DNA of 64,000 nucleotides, taken from positions 558,001-622,000 of the forward strand of contig JASFAU010000001.1 in the NCBI GenBank assembly GCA_039704465.1. Reading direction: 5' to 3'. A model generated the notes under the pieces. It had not been told where the DNA came from, made no database searches, and saw only the letters and a list, made by a program, of their open reading frames with translations. A program made the position numbers and the translations under genes. Source of the DNA: Plasmodiophora brassicae. Lineage: Eukaryota; Endomyxa; Phytomyxea; Plasmodiophorida; Plasmodiophoridae. Positions 1 to 10,396 of this stretch are shown in pieces (positions within the stretch are counted from its first letter, which is position 1; each line of letters begins with the position of its first letter).

Positions 1-1
1 C

Positions 2-727
2 GTCCCGAACCGTCGCCTGGTGCGCTGGGGCGTCCTGGACAAGTTCGACCGGCACGGCAAGGCCGAGTCGCTGGCGTTCCACCTGTTCACCGACGTGCTC
101 ATCTACTCTCAGATCGTCGGCGACAACTTCCGCCTGCGTCGACGCCTGGACCTGGCGCAGTGCACAGTGGCCCAGACCGGCAAGAACGCCAAGGCCAAGT
201 ACGACCTGTCGTTCCAGGTCCGCGTCAAGGGCACCGCCAAGACCATCATTGTCGGCGCCGGCACCCCCGACGACAAGGACGCCTGGATCAAGGACATCAT
301 GGCTTGCATTGCGCGGCAGGAGGCGCACCAGAGGAAGATCAGCAGCACGACGGGGGCGGGCGGGCAAACCGCCGACGACGTCACGTCGACGACGGTCGCT
401 TCGACCTGGGCCGATACGGCCACGGCCGCGTCCACCATGGTGCCGTTGGCCGATCCTGGATCCGGCGCCGCCAGGGCCGCCGCCGACCCGTCCAGGTACG
501 CCATGTTCTACGAGGAGGACGACGCCCCGGTCAAGGCGCGCAACGACGACGACGACGACGGCGGCGGCGTCGGGGCAAATGTGCAGGCCGATCCCGAGGC
601 CGCCGAACGGCACCCGAAGGAGGTGGACAGCCTCTGGGCCAGGTACCTGACCGATGCCGGCGAGGAATACTATCACGACGCCGTCACGGGCAGGTCGACG
701 TGGACGAAACCCAAGAACCTGCTATAA
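2..727 (+). CDS. PH domain plus WW domain protein, 5' end outside the window
   Basis: The frame is open to the left edge, so only the C-terminal 241 residues are visible. Residues about 6-108 look like a pleckstrin homology domain: an opening strand RWGVLDKFDR, alternating beta strands, and a closing helix with the conserved tryptophan (DKDAWIKDIM). A low-complexity Ala/Thr/Asp linker follows. A WW domain ends the protein: its first Trp is in SLWARYL, its aromatic pair in EEYYHD, its second Trp in RSTWTKP. PH domains bind phosphoinositides or small-GTPase partners and WW domains bind proline-rich peptides, so a membrane-linked signalling adaptor is likely. A PH domain at this place often follows a RhoGEF (DH) domain, but the part that would show this is missing. 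It ends 69 bp from the end of the convergent SPX-EXS gene. Confidence 0.8.
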   Translation, partial: VPNRRLVRWGVLDKFDRHGKAESLAFHLFTDVLIYSQIVGDNFRLRRRLDLAQCTVAQTGKNAKAKYDLSFQVRVKGTAKTIIVGAGTPDDKDAWIKDIMACIARQEAHQRKISSTTGAGGQTADDVTSTTVASTWADTATAASTMVPLADPGSGAARAAADPSRYAMFYEEDDAPVKARNDDDDDGGGVGANVQADPEAAERHPKEVDSLWARYLTDAGEEYYHDAVTGRSTWTKPKNLL

Positions 728-796
728 ACACGTTCATAAGACGCAGGGGCAGCGATCGCGGCACGCTGATGCCCTGCATCGTGGCAGGTCACACGT

Positions 797-3092
797 TTAT
801 GCCGACGGTCGTATCCGGGTGCTCTTGTGCGAGGACGACGCCAGCACGCTGTACGATTCCGACACGTCCCGCTTGTCGTTCGACAATGTCGCCATCTGCA
901 CGTCAACGGCGTCGTTCGGCTCGCAGTCGTTGGACTTGCAGACGCTGTCCCGCATGTCCACCGGGATCTCGTCGACGATCCGGAAGCGGCCACAATTGTT
1001 CAGGTGCTCGTTCTCGACCCGGAAGATGATCCACTGGCCGCGGCGCAGCATCTCGCCGAGCGCCAGCGCCAGCAGGAGAACATCCTACAGAAGGGCGTCG
1101 TTCAGCAAAGCGCATAGGCAGGCGACAGGGGCGCGCATCCGACCTGGTTGACGAGAATGGTGTCCGCTGTGGATGGCGATATGGTGAGCACCCAGGTGAT
1201 GCGCAGCAGCAGGTTGATCAGCATGGCAGCGTAGTAGACGGCAGGCGGGAACATCAGGCGCGAACGCAGGAGCGGCGGCCGGGCACCGCGCTGCAGCAGG
1301 CCCCAGTCCATTCGGATGTCCCAGGCGTACAGATACAGTGTGCTCATGATGGCGACGACGACCCAGGTGATTTGCAGGGACACCGCATCCGGGTACGTGC
1401 TGGATAACAATGAGAAGAACGTGACGGTCAGCGCCGACCCGTACTTGGCGGCGTTGGCCAGGTGTGGGAACACGTCCAGGGTATCATAGTATCGACGGAA
1501 GCACTGCGCCATACGCCACCAGTACGGCAGGAACGCGACTGCCCATCTGCCTGTCAGCACCGCGTCTTGGCAAGTCGTGGAGCTGCGCTCCAGGAACGAC
1601 CCCGTTGCGTAGTAGCACATGACATAGTTCAGGTCGTACAGGATGCGCACCAGGGACGTCTACGGCAACGGACGACGCCAGTCAGCGACACCGTCAACGC
1701 ACCGTCGCGTTCGTCATACGTACAAGGATATCGGCGATGAAGAACGTCCGGAAGTGGACCCGGTAGAACGGCGAGCAGACGATCGTCCAGAGCGTGCGGA
1801 GAAAGAAGACGCGCGACGATTTGTAAAACACGTCGAACGGGCAGAACAGGACGGCCGCCAGGGTGACCATGGCGCCCAGGTGCAACCATCCCGGGTTGAT
1901 GACCCAGGTCGTGGTGAACATGGTCACGGCCAGGAACACCGACAGCGACGACAGGACAATGACGAAGCACAAGGCCGCCGCCAGGATCACCTGATTGCTC
2001 CGCAGCACCGACGACGGCGACGCCTGCAGTATGAACCCTGAACAAGCAAGCCAGCCATGTCAGCGGACCGGTCAGGAATACGGGAGACGCGGTCCTGCTA
2101 CCGTAGTTGATTCGTTTGGAGGTGAACACGGCCAGGTCAACGCCCCAGATGACCAGGGCGAACGTGACCAGTATGAGGAATCGGAACGGCGGGAATGCGG
2201 CCATGAACCCAGGCGGAAGGCTGGGCGTCGGGTTCAGCGCGAACATGGCGCCGATGACGCCGATCAGTGCAATCAGGAGACCGACGGTGACGCCGGCCGT
2301 GAACGACGTCGTATGGGACTCGGGTTGCGGTATGACACGAAGCATGTCGGTACCGCCTGGGTACAACTGCAGGAAGACGTCCTGGACCTGGCGGGACATG
2401 TCGAGAACCGGGGCCAGCGACGGGTACACGTCGGGCCTCTGCAGGTGCGGCACGATGACCTGCGTTGACGAGTGCCACGACGAGATCTTGTCGTGCTTCT
2501 TGAGTATCTTGGCGACGGCCACGTAGTTCAGCACGTGGTAGTTCTGCAGGAACTGCAGGCCTTGGTACAGACGCTGCAGGAGCAGGCGGAAGCTGGAGCC
2601 GACCGATGCGCGGCGCTCCGTCCTGACCATCATGGCGTCCACCTGCCCGGCGAAGAAGGCCGACTGCTCATGGAAGAAATCGACAATCTTCTCCAATTCG
2701 GACTGGAGCAGCGCAAAGAACTGCATCTCGATCTCCCGGTGCGCCATCGTCGTCGGCATCAGCGTCGTCAGCGACAACGGGAACGGATCCGGCGTCGACG
2801 CCGACGACGGTGCCGCGCGACCGGATAGGTCGATGATGGGCTCGACCAGTGGCGTGGTGACGGCCACCATAAAGGGTCGCCCCGTTAGGTGGTCGGTCAC
2901 GACGCGGCGCATGGCGGGTGGCAATGGACGACCATCCTCGCCGACCGCGGGCGGCGAGACGGGTGCACGACGTGCGCCGATGGCAGCCGCCGACAGCCGT
3001 TTCAGCACCTTCTTCAGGGCTTTGTAGTCCAAATACTTATCGCGCCATTCCGGAACGGACGACTCGGCCAGGTACTTGCCGAATTTTACCAT
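797..3092 (-). CDS. SPX-EXS phosphate transporter, XPR1/PHO1/SYG1 family, four exons
   Basis: Exons are 3092-2102, 2037-1724, 1659-1144 and 1084-797. The three introns (64, 64 and 59 nt) start GT and end AG, and splicing gives an uninterrupted 702-residue frame, the usual length of the family. The N-terminus MVKFGKYLAESSVPEWRDKYLDY is a classic SPX start, with the lysine-rich helix (ALKKVLKRL) that binds inositol pyrophosphates. Hydrophobic segments begin near residue 270. The EXS domain follows, with ADILTSLVRILYDLNY across intron 2, WDIRMDWGLL, and the signature RVENEHLNNCGRFR in the last exon. Members export phosphate or regulate it at the plasma membrane or in endomembranes. I chose the first ATG because the SPX motif begins there. 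The gene is divergent from the zinc-knuckle gene and convergent with the PH-WW gene. No damage was seen. Confidence 0.95.
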
Positions 3093-3835
3093 GGTACCGT
3101 AAGACGACTAACAGCGAGCTGAACGCTGGGCGGCTGCCCGAAGCGCAGAGCGGACGGTAGCAGACAGGTGCGTGTGTGCAATGGTGCGACAGGAATCTGG
3201 TGCAAATGCGCGGCGACAGATTTCAGGTGGGGCGTTCGGGGCGCAGCAGCGTTGCCGGGTGTGGTCAGCAGGAGGAGGCGGCGGGCAGTGTCGGCAGCCG
3301 GCTCCGGGCGTCGTGCCGTTGCCGATGCTGAGCCGTGACCCGGCCGGGCTGCGCACAAAATTCTCCGTGACCGCACTGACCGGCCCACCCGGCACACTGC
3401 AGCTGGCAATGCCACGTACGCGTCGCAACCCGGGACTCCCTGCACCTGCTATGCGGTACGTAGTCAAGCTCGCCGATGCATACCTAGAACAGGCCCCTGG
3501 GCCCTGTGTTGGGTACCAGGCGGACAACACATTGATTCGAGAACTTTCCAGCCAGTCTCATTCGAGCGATTGACGAGACGGGCTGTCGACACGCCGTGGT
3601 CTGAGCCATGGCGCAGCCGATGTGTCCACCTGAAAACCATGTAATACACAGGAAACGATTTCGTCATCGTGCAGCTGACCGAGATGACGCATTGCGTCTT
3701 CGCTCCTGGCTAAAAAAGGACAAAACGCAGGCACCAGAACGGTAAACTAATCGTTGGATTTGGCCTCACGTGTGTCTCTCTGATGTTCCGCCGTGGCATT
3801 GTTGTTATTCTGTGCACCGATCGCCGTCTAATGCG
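3093..3835. other. Divergent intergenic region, probable shared promoter
   Basis: These 743 bases separate the starts of the SPX-EXS gene (minus) and the zinc-knuckle gene (plus). Several open frames cross it, but none shows a recognisable domain. I see no transposon sequence. It probably holds both promoters and 5' untranslated regions. No TATA box could be assigned with confidence. Confidence 0.5.
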
Positions 3836-4408
3836 ATGCCCCGAGCTGTGTTGGAAGTGGAACGCGAGGGCGAGAACTCGACGGCCGGCGCGGACTGCGC
3901 AGTCGCATTGACGGACGGCCAGGTGGGTCGGCGAAGTGCCATGCGGCGTCGGGGCGCATCACAGGCGAATGCTGCATCGGCGCAGTGTCAGAATTGCCTG
4001 CAGAAAGGCCACTGGACGTATGCGTGCAAGAACCCGCGCGTCTACGTCAAACGGGCCAGCAGAACCACCATGATGAAACGACCTGAAACACGACCCGTCA
4101 TCCGGGAGCATAAGCCCCCGGAGATCCTCGACCTGGAACGTGAACAGCAACGCTTGGAGGAAACCTCACGCAAACGAAAACGACGCCGTTCATCCTCGTC
4201 ATCATCATCGTCGTCGTCGTCGTCTACCTCATCTGGTTCAGAGTCGGATTCTGATACTTCGTCGTCGTCGTCATCTGGGTCCTCTTCGTCTGACTCGTCA
4301 TCCTCCTCCTCCTCCTCCTCCTCCTCATCTCTATCCTCATCATCGTCGTCCTCCTCCTCCTCTGTGTCGAGCGGTCCGCGTGACAAACGGAAACGACGCT
4401 CGCGTTAA
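3836..4408 (+). CDS. ZCCHC10-like zinc-knuckle protein with serine-rich tail
   Basis: The ORF encodes 190 residues. The zinc knuckle is CQNCLQKGHWTYACKN, spacing CX2CX4HX4C, followed by the basic stretch (YVKRASRTTMMKR) usual in ZCCHC10 homologues. A charged helix (LDLEREQQRLEE) and an RKRKRRR motif follow, then about 75 residues that are almost all serine with a few Asp, Gly and Leu. The protein ends in a basic KRKRRSR. This layout of one knuckle and a poly-Ser or RS-like tail suggests a nuclear RNA-associated protein. The ATG at 3836 is the first in frame after an upstream stretch that looks untranslated. The serine tract is built of TCC, TCG and TCA repeats, so its length may vary between strains. 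Confidence 0.8.
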   Translation: MPRAVLEVEREGENSTAGADCAVALTDGQVGRRSAMRRRGASQANAASAQCQNCLQKGHWTYACKNPRVYVKRASRTTMMKRPETRPVIREHKPPEILDLEREQQRLEETSRKRKRRRSSSSSSSSSSSSTSSGSESDSDTSSSSSSGSSSSDSSSSSSSSSSSSLSSSSSSSSSSVSSGPRDKRKRRSR

Positions 4409-4701
4409 AATGCACGGTTGTACGTCGTTGGACATCAATATCGGTCGCCATTGTAGGAATCGACCCGTCAGTACACACTTGCAGTAAGTTCAGAGTGTGC
4501 ACATACGTTGTACATTGGTCCACACGTGCGTACGTATACGCCGCGTCGCGCGGGGGGTTGCGCCGTGGCGCATCGGTCCACCCGTCACTCGTCGGCAGGC
4601 GCTGCAGTTCGGGTCTGCATCGATCGACCGGCGACTGCAGCAGCGTGCCTGCGCCTGATACCACACCCCGCTGCTGTCGTCGCGCGAACAGGCACGACCA
4701 T

Positions 4702-5364
4702 ATGTTCAGGACGCCAGTCCCGCCCAGGAGACGCCGCACGTCCATCATGGACCATGATGGTGATGACGCTGGTCCGGGCCCGCGCGGCCACGTCGCGCTG
4801 GACACCGACGATGACATGTTCGATTCCTACGATGGGCGTATGTACATCAGCCTGTATCACGGCGCCTGTAGACTAATGTGCACGCCTGGCTGTACAGTGA
4901 CCGCCGCCGACATCATCGACGCCGACGAGCGTGACTTCGTCATGTCGCTCGATGACGACGTGCTTGGTCCCGATGCATGCCGAGATGCGTCGCTCATGTC
5001 GACGCCATCGGACGATACCGTACGGTCGTCGATGATGTCTCTGGCATCGCCAGCCTCGTACTTTCAGTCACGGGCGCCAGCCATGGGCGACCTGTCCAGC
5101 AAGCCGACGACGCATCGGCCCGTGTTCTATTCACCAGATTCGTCGTCTCGGTCGCCATGGACAACGCCTCGATCGGCCGTGCACAGGCCACTGCGCTCCT
5201 ATACGATCGAGAGCCCACACCCATCGGCTCCGACGCGACTCCTGCCTGAATCGCCGGATCCGGCGTCAGGACGAGGACCAGGAAGCACGCCACAGTGCCA
5301 GGGCAAGAACCAGCGGCGGCCACTTCTCCCGCTGTATCCAACGACATCTGCCCATATACATTAA
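4702..5364 (+). CDS. Hypothetical acidic and Ser/Pro-rich protein
   Basis: An open frame of 220 residues from the ATG at 4702. The first 16 residues are basic (PPRRRR). A strongly acidic part follows (DHDGDDAG, DTDDDMFDSYDG). A central segment has YISLYHGACRLMCTPGC, then DADERDFVMSLDDDV. The C-terminal half is rich in Ser, Pro and Arg and looks disordered. No known domain was recognised. Amino-acid use on this strand looks natural, and the gene lies between two supported host genes in the same direction, which favours a real gene. An in-frame extension upstream to 4495 is less likely coding. Unseen introns are possible. Confidence 0.45.
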   Translation: MFRTPVPPRRRRTSIMDHDGDDAGPGPRGHVALDTDDDMFDSYDGRMYISLYHGACRLMCTPGCTVTAADIIDADERDFVMSLDDDVLGPDACRDASLMSTPSDDTVRSSMMSLASPASYFQSRAPAMGDLSSKPTTHRPVFYSPDSSSRSPWTTPRSAVHRPLRSYTIESPHPSAPTRLLPESPDPASGRGPGSTPQCQGKNQRRPLLPLYPTTSAHIH

Positions 5365-5550
5365 GCTGCCATACCGTCTCAGCTCAGGGCGCGCGTGCAG
5401 TGCTTGATGTATACGTACATCGGTCGGACGGGTTCCCGCTGGCAATGCCTGGATCGCCTTATCTGGGTTTGTACAGTACGTACTCACTCATGTCAGGAAA
5501 TATCTATCGGATGCCATGGAGCGGATATAGGTGAGCAGCATACAGTACCC

Positions 5551-6115
5551 ATGGGCGATGTCGCCAAGCGCCTGCGCGACCTAGCCAGCTGCCTGCATGC
5601 CATGGCGGACCGCCTACAGGACAGCGGCGCCGGCCTAGGCCAGCCAGCACTATACACAGGCGACCTCGTATCCGCCGTCGATGCTCTAGCAGTGCCTATG
5701 GGGCGCCTAGTGGACCAGGAAACCAAGTAACTCGTCTGCGACTCGACGGACTGTACATGCATCTAATCGGGCGCTCTCGGGCAGCTTGCGTCAGCTGTCG
5801 ACCCTCGTCTGCGAGCAGTCGCTTCGATCCAGAGACGACAGGCATCGACAGGATGCGGCCCTGTCGGCGCTGCGGCACCAGGTCGCCCTCCTGACCGAAC
5901 AGATGGAGCAATGCCGCCAGGCGCTGCACCGATCGGCTGCCCTCGACGTCCATGATAGACTGTCAGGACGTCTGGCAGATCTGCAGAGTGTGCTGAACCG
6001 CAAAGCCGACCTGATTGACCTGGACCGCAAAGCCAACTTATCCGACCTGCAATCCCTGATGGCACTGGTCCTGTCGGGCGACCGCGTTCTGCTGGGCGCC
6101 CGCCCGCTCAAGTAG
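5551..6115 (+). CDS. Small coiled-coil protein, two exons
   Basis: Exon 1 is 5551-5726 and exon 2 is 5785-6115. The 58-nt intron runs from GTAACT to GGGCAG, and joining the exons keeps the frame and gives 168 residues. Both exons show heptad-like helices: AKRLRDLASCLHAMADRLQD in exon 1, and in exon 2 a long Gln/Arg/Leu-rich helix (ALRHQVALLTEQMEQCRQAL) followed by a repeated pair around LNRKADLIDLDRKANLSDL. No catalytic motif is visible. It resembles small structural or tethering proteins, but no family is recognised. The intron length matches the other host introns here, which supports the model. Confidence 0.6.
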
Positions 6116-6423
6116 TGAACCGTAACCTGCGAACAATATTATCATGCCATGCTGACCGTGTCTGCGAACAGCACCTGGAAGTGCATGTCCTGCGATCGGC
6201 GCCTGCTCTCCGTTGATTCACAGGTCCAAGATGGCGGGCAACGTGCATCTATGTGAGAAACTTGCATGTTGACTTAGGTATGCCTGGGCAGGCTGGTGGT
6301 CAGCAACCGAAACAGCAGCGAGCCCGACGAGCACCGGTGAAGACCAGGATAGGGCGGGCGGTCGTGTCTCTGCCAAAGTTACACTGCCGTTCGCTGCAAT
6401 GACGCGAGTAGGCGGAGGGCCAA
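6116..6423. other. Convergent intergenic region
   Basis: 308 bases between the ends of the coiled-coil gene and the RING-CH gene. They would hold both 3' untranslated regions. No repeat, RNA gene or open frame of note was seen. Confidence 0.4.
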
Positions 6424-7041
6424 CTACGACGACAGACGTACAACCTGTATTCGCGCCGGGTCCAGCGGCCTATCTTCGATGAACACGGTCGAGTGCGAAC
6501 GCGACCATTCGGCCAACTGCTCGCCAATGAACAGGCAACTGCATTCCATAAATTGGGCAACGGATCAGTGGAGGACGAGCGCGCAGCGATACAATGACGC
6601 AACGTACTCGGCTGTAATGAAGACGGAAGTATGGGCCATAAGAAAGGTCATCAGGAGACGTCGTGCGCTGGACATTGGGCGGATCCATCTGCGTGTGATA
6701 TCCAGGAGGCGCCGGGCGAGGAACATCAAGTAGATGCCGTGGATGAGGAGTCGGACCCAGTGACGGGGCAGTCGACCGGACAGGAGCAGTCGGTGAATGG
6801 GCGTCGGTATGTACGATAGTCTGTACTCGAATTGGCACACTTCGCAGGTCGTCCTCGATGCCGTGATCAGCCATTTGTGCAGGCACTCACCATGAACGCC
6901 GGCCTGAGTACCACGGCACCGACACGGGCGCAGCAACGTTCGCGAGCTGCCATCCTGAAGACAGATACGACACAGGCCATCAGCATGGTCATCGCCTCCC
7001 GTGGGCGGTACTGTAGCCGAAGCAGTTGACGAATCGGACAT
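6424..7041 (-). CDS. RING-CH (MARCH-type) membrane E3 ubiquitin ligase, two exons
   Basis: Exon 1 is 7041-6608 and exon 2 is 6538-6424. The 69-nt intron runs from GTACGT to TGCAG. The product is 182 residues. The RINGv domain begins near residue 22: GLCRICLQDG, then CRCRGTQAGVHGECLHKW, then TCEVCQFEY. This is the C4HC3 pattern of membrane-associated RING-CH ligases, which ubiquitinate membrane proteins. Two hydrophobic segments follow (HWVRLLIHGIYLMFLA and RRLLMTFLMAHTSVFITA), as in small MARCH proteins. The start at 7041 (MSDSSTAS) is preferred: the frame is open upstream to 7350, but that part is low in similarity and runs toward the AT-rich repeats. The gene is short but has all key zinc ligands. 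Confidence 0.85.
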
Positions 7042-7338
7042 GGGCCCGTTGGCGTCGGGACGCCTGGCAGATGCCCGCGTCTGTCGACCGACGTACAGCG
7101 GCGTCGCTTCAGAATATAGGAACTGAGCCACTGACTGCAACTGGTCAAGCCACTGGGCCGGGCAGGAACGGGCTGGAGCTGGGATCCGGATTGAGTTTGA
7201 GCTTGACTTTACAGAGTTTAGGTGGCTGTGACTTAAACTGGGGGAAATATGGATAATTGTCCCAGGACAGAGTGCCCGACGTCGGTGGCAGGGAGCATGT
7301 CCCCGACAGTGTTGATAAAAAGGTGCTCTGAGGAAAAA

Positions 7339-7716
7339 ACGTTTAAACATGTTTTTTCATGTTTAAACATGTTTTTTCATGTTTAAACATGTTTTTTCAT
7401 GTTTAAACATGTTTTGTTTTCATGTTTAAACATGTTTTGTTTTCATGTTTAAACATGTTTTTCATGAATACTTTTTTTCATGTTAATCATGAACATGTTT
7501 TTTCATGTTTAAACATGAAATGAACATGTTTTTCATGTTTAATCATGTTTTTCATGTTTAAACATGTTTTGTTTTCATGTTTAAACATGTTTTTCATGAA
7601 TACTTTTTTCATGTTTAATCATGAACATGTTTTTTCATGTTTAAACATGAAATGAACATGTTTTTCATGTTTAATCATGTTTATTCATGTTTAAACATGT
7701 TTTTATATTTAAACAT
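7339..7716. repeat. Tandem CATG-TTTAAA-CATG palindromic satellite
   Basis: More than ten copies of CATGTTTAAACATG are joined by runs of T (about a 20-base unit). They are followed by a longer higher-order repeat that includes TTCATGAATACTTTTTTCATG. Each unit is its own reverse complement. The block is far more AT-rich than anything around it. The units are too short, and their spacers too uniform, for a CRISPR array. Confidence 0.85.
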
Positions 7717-7817
7717 CTAATAATAGAACGATAGTTGTTTACTGATAGAAGTCCCGGTCTTTGGCCTCAAATACGCAGGAACAAGTCCTGTAGCAAGCAC
7801 TTACGACCTCGCATACC

Positions 7818-8378
7818 TTGCAGTTTGGCGCCAGACGGTTCCTGGCGCCAATTCTTGTCATTGTGATCGGGCAACGCCGGTCGAACCACCTCTTGTTCCA
7901 TGGCCTCCACCTCAGCAGCCTCGTGTCGTCGACAGCACTCCCAGCTGGCCGCGAGCGCGTCGAGGACCTCTGTCCATTCTTGGAGGACGTCGACTACTTG
8001 GCGCTGTTCGCGGCCATCTTGACCGTGATCCGATCCGTCGCCTGCCTGACCTTCCTCATCTGCAAGGCCAGCGGGGTGTGGGTGCCCGTGATCCAGGTCG
8101 TCGACATCGTGCTCAGTCACCCTTCGAATGAAGTCACACCAAAGATGTGTATTTATTGCCCATGCCTGTCAGAGATCGCCTATTGCGTTTCTCCGTACGA
8201 TCCCGAGTGCAAGACCGTATCGGGGTCTGCGACGTGGGCACGCTCACACAGCAAACCAAAACTGGGAGCCATTGCATTTCTCCTCCAGTTTATGGAAGAA
8301 CTTCCGCGCTTCAGAAGGGCGCCGACCGCCTTTGCTCGCCATAACCGATACGACGCCACCCCCAAGGGCACAAAATGA
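7818..8378 (+). CDS. Hypothetical ORF inside the putative DNA element
   Basis: An open frame of 186 codons with no recognised domain. Residues about 48-95 read like real protein (EDLCPFLEDVDYLALFAAIL and VACLTFLICKASGVWVPVI), with one or two possible membrane helices. The ends are less convincing. It may be a fragment of a host gene captured by the surrounding element. The reverse strand (7767-8120) is also open but has a poor composition. I could not define its exons. Confidence 0.25.
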   Translation: MQFGARRFLAPILVIVIGQRRSNHLLFHGLHLSSLVSSTALPAGRERVEDLCPFLEDVDYLALFAAILTVIRSVACLTFLICKASGVWVPVIQVVDIVLSHPSNEVTPKMCIYCPCLSEIAYCVSPYDPECKTVSGSATWARSHSKPKLGAIAFLLQFMEELPRFRRAPTAFARHNRYDATPKGTK

Positions 8379-8462
8379 CACGAGATACCCCGCTACGCGA
8401 CAGGCCGCTTCTGTGGGGCAGTGCGCCACGTACGGACCGGGCCGACGTATATTAGGGCACTG

Positions 8463-8570
8463 GAGGTACTGTAACGTTACATGTTTAAACGTCCAGGTTG
8501 GGTCAAACGTTTAAACATATGTTTAATAAACATACAAAAAAACGTTTTTCGTTTAAACGTTTAAACAAAA
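8463..8570. repeat. GTTTAAAC-rich subterminal block
   Basis: Repeated ACGTTTAAACGT-like palindromes and runs of A. They resemble the 7339-7716 block and face it from the other end of the putative element. Confidence 0.6.
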
Positions 8571-8608
8571 TCCGACAACACTGTCCCCGACAGTGGCACG
8601 GAGCAACC

Positions 8609-9088
8609 ATGTCTACCGGGTGCGACCATCTCCGGACGGGTTTGCTCCGGGACTCGGCGCACGATCGAAGATCAACTCTCGTTGTGACCCATTGTCTGAT
8701 GGCTTCCGGTGATAAAAGGTCTCGGCATCGGGCCACGAATGAGGGCAAGCTCAATGTGATAGAGTACGTAGAGGCCAACGCGGGCATATCCCATCAGACG
8801 GCGGCGGATCGTTTTGGCGTTGATCGCTCTGCAGTCTCTAAGAGCATCTCCACCGCGTACGCAAAACCGCACTGCATCGCTATTTTTCAGATCCGGATTC
8901 CGTTTCTCGTCTCCACCGCAGAGCGTCAAACTGCAAATATTTTGCAGGCGACGCAATTTTGGCCCTCGGCGCCTGAATATCCGTCGGATTTTCAGGCGTC
9001 GCGCTACGACTGCATCGCCAAAACGATGGAGCCCAGTGGGAACCGTCAGGACGGCGAGGCGAAGCGTTCGCAGCGAGGCACAACTTAA
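8609..9088 (+). pseudogene. Pogo/CENP-B-type helix-turn-helix remnant
   Basis: From the ATG at 8609 a 159-residue frame carries, at about residues 45-80, a helix-turn-helix of the psq/CENP-B N-terminal type: NEGKLNVIEYVEANAGISHQ followed by TAADRFGVDRSAVSKSI. In pogo/Tigger transposases and CENP-B-like proteins this binds the element ends. The second DNA-binding half and the DDE nuclease are absent. After KSIST the frame becomes low in similarity, so this is a 5' fragment. It begins just right of the element that ends near 8595. A domesticated DNA-binding protein is possible but unsupported. Confidence 0.5.
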
Positions 9089-9229
9089 TTGATGCGGAAT
9101 ATGCTCAGTTGGCCCGCTCGTGGTTGAACGTGTCCCAGAACCCTGCAACAGGGACAGGGCGAGGCCCATTTCTGCAGCAACCCCAGTGCCGGGGCGCGAT
9201 CGGCACGTTCTCTGCAGTCGAAATGGAGC

Positions 9230-9969
9230 ACCATTCAGCGAGACGTTTCTAAGTTCGCTGAAAGAGCCGAACATGTCAGGGAAGCCTGTAGCCGCGTTGT
9301 CTTTGAGTTAGCGGTCGACATCGGCAGCTGTGGGCTTGCGCAGGTACACTGCTCCAAACCGTCGAACGATCACACAGTTGACACGCTACAGACAACTGCC
9401 AGCCTCATCACATGCGGTGATTTGTTCACTGCCTTGAAGGATTCAAGGGCCGTACACTCCCCGATCTTGATATACTCGTCGAGCGCGACGTCGGCCGGTA
9501 ACCCATAGCACAGGCGCGCGGTTCGCTGCTGTACACGTTTGAATTGTCGACAGGCCTGGTACACCCAACGCATCGACAAGTTGAATGAAGTACTCGTCCT
9601 CAAGATATACTTCCTTCATTAAAAGCTCGAACAGCGTTCGCCTACCGGAATGTATTATTATGACAGGACACTTCTTGGAAGCGATCGTTACCCCATTCTA
9701 AAGCGACGCGTGAACAGTTTTTCACCATAGAGCGGGACCCGGTCGAAGTAGTCTTGTCGGATGCGCAGGTCTGCAGCGACACGGTCTCCAGGCAAGTTCG
9801 GCCGTCGGCCAGGACGAGAGCCACCCCGTTTGACGTCGGTACTGTCGGCCTGACTCGCATTGGAAGCGTCGAACATGTCGGGAAAGAACTCCAGCACCTT
9901 TTCATCTTCATCCCTGTCATTCTGCGCCTCCCGGACGAGTTTCTGAAAAGCTTCCCACCACTGCTCCAT
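9230..9969 (-). pseudogene. PIF/Harbinger transposase relic
   Basis: Read on the minus strand in several frames. The conserved N-terminal module appears as YFDRVPLYGEKLFTRRFRMG (near 9700), then YGLPADVALDEYIKIGECTA (near 9500), then VRRFGAVYLRKPTAADV and GFPDMFGSF (9360-9240). These are in the order seen in plant-type Harbinger transposases. The part with the first catalytic Asp and everything after it cannot be followed. At least three frame changes separate the pieces, so it is an old fragment. It is distinct from the two other Harbinger copies here. Confidence 0.7.
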
Positions 9970-10396
9970 CGTGATGTCCTGCCCCAGACAAGTTTGCAGG
10001 CGCGCAAATTGCGTCGTCGCGGTGGGAAAAAAATTGCAATTTACTGCAAAGCTTTTTCAGACGGTCCCAAGAAACTGCAACCCAAGGGATTTGGCGTATC
10101 ATTTTCCCGCACGCGGTGGAGATGCTCTAAGTGGCTCAAAGATCGGGAAAAGATCAGATGCATAGAACATTCATCCTGAGAGCTCTGGTGAAAACGACGA
10201 CGATTTCAAGGAGTAAGTGCCCATGTCCACTTCTGAAGCTCTGACAGCGACAAAATCATTGCAAGAGTTCGTCGGCCACGCTGGCGTTATCCCTGCAAGC
10301 TGTAAAAGGAGTGTCAGGAAGTTCTCTCCAGCCTACAGCGCTCGTTGGCATCAATGTTCCGCATCCAGCGAAGTATGAATCTCGCTCAACCACGCA

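Larger units (their letters stand above)
7298..8595. mobile_element. Putative DNA element with CAGTGTTG inverted ends
   Basis: CAGTGTTG at 7307-7314 is mirrored by CAACACTG at 8576-8583. The 14-base direct repeat TGTCCCCGACAGTG lies at 7298-7311 and again at 8582-8595, overlapping the inverted ends, so a target duplication of 7 or 8 bp can be read (TCCCCGA or TCCCCGAC). Blocks of GTTTAAAC palindromes sit just inside both ends. A hAT-like or other TIR transposon about 1.28 kb long is the simplest reading. The inverted match beyond 8-10 bp is poor, so the family is not certain. It encloses the ORF at 7818-8378. Confidence 0.45.

Noticed and set aside
3172..3573. 133-codon plus-strand ORF in the divergent promoter region
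   Set aside because: No domain, poor composition, and open frames on both strands, as expected by chance in GC-rich DNA.
4042..4386. Acidic Glu/Asp-rich ORF on the minus strand
   Set aside because: It is the reverse reading of the serine-codon repeats of the ZCCHC10-like gene.
7339..7716. CRISPR-like regular repeats
   Set aside because: Units are ~20 bp palindromes with T-run spacers of the same sequence, in a eukaryotic setting and with no cas gene.
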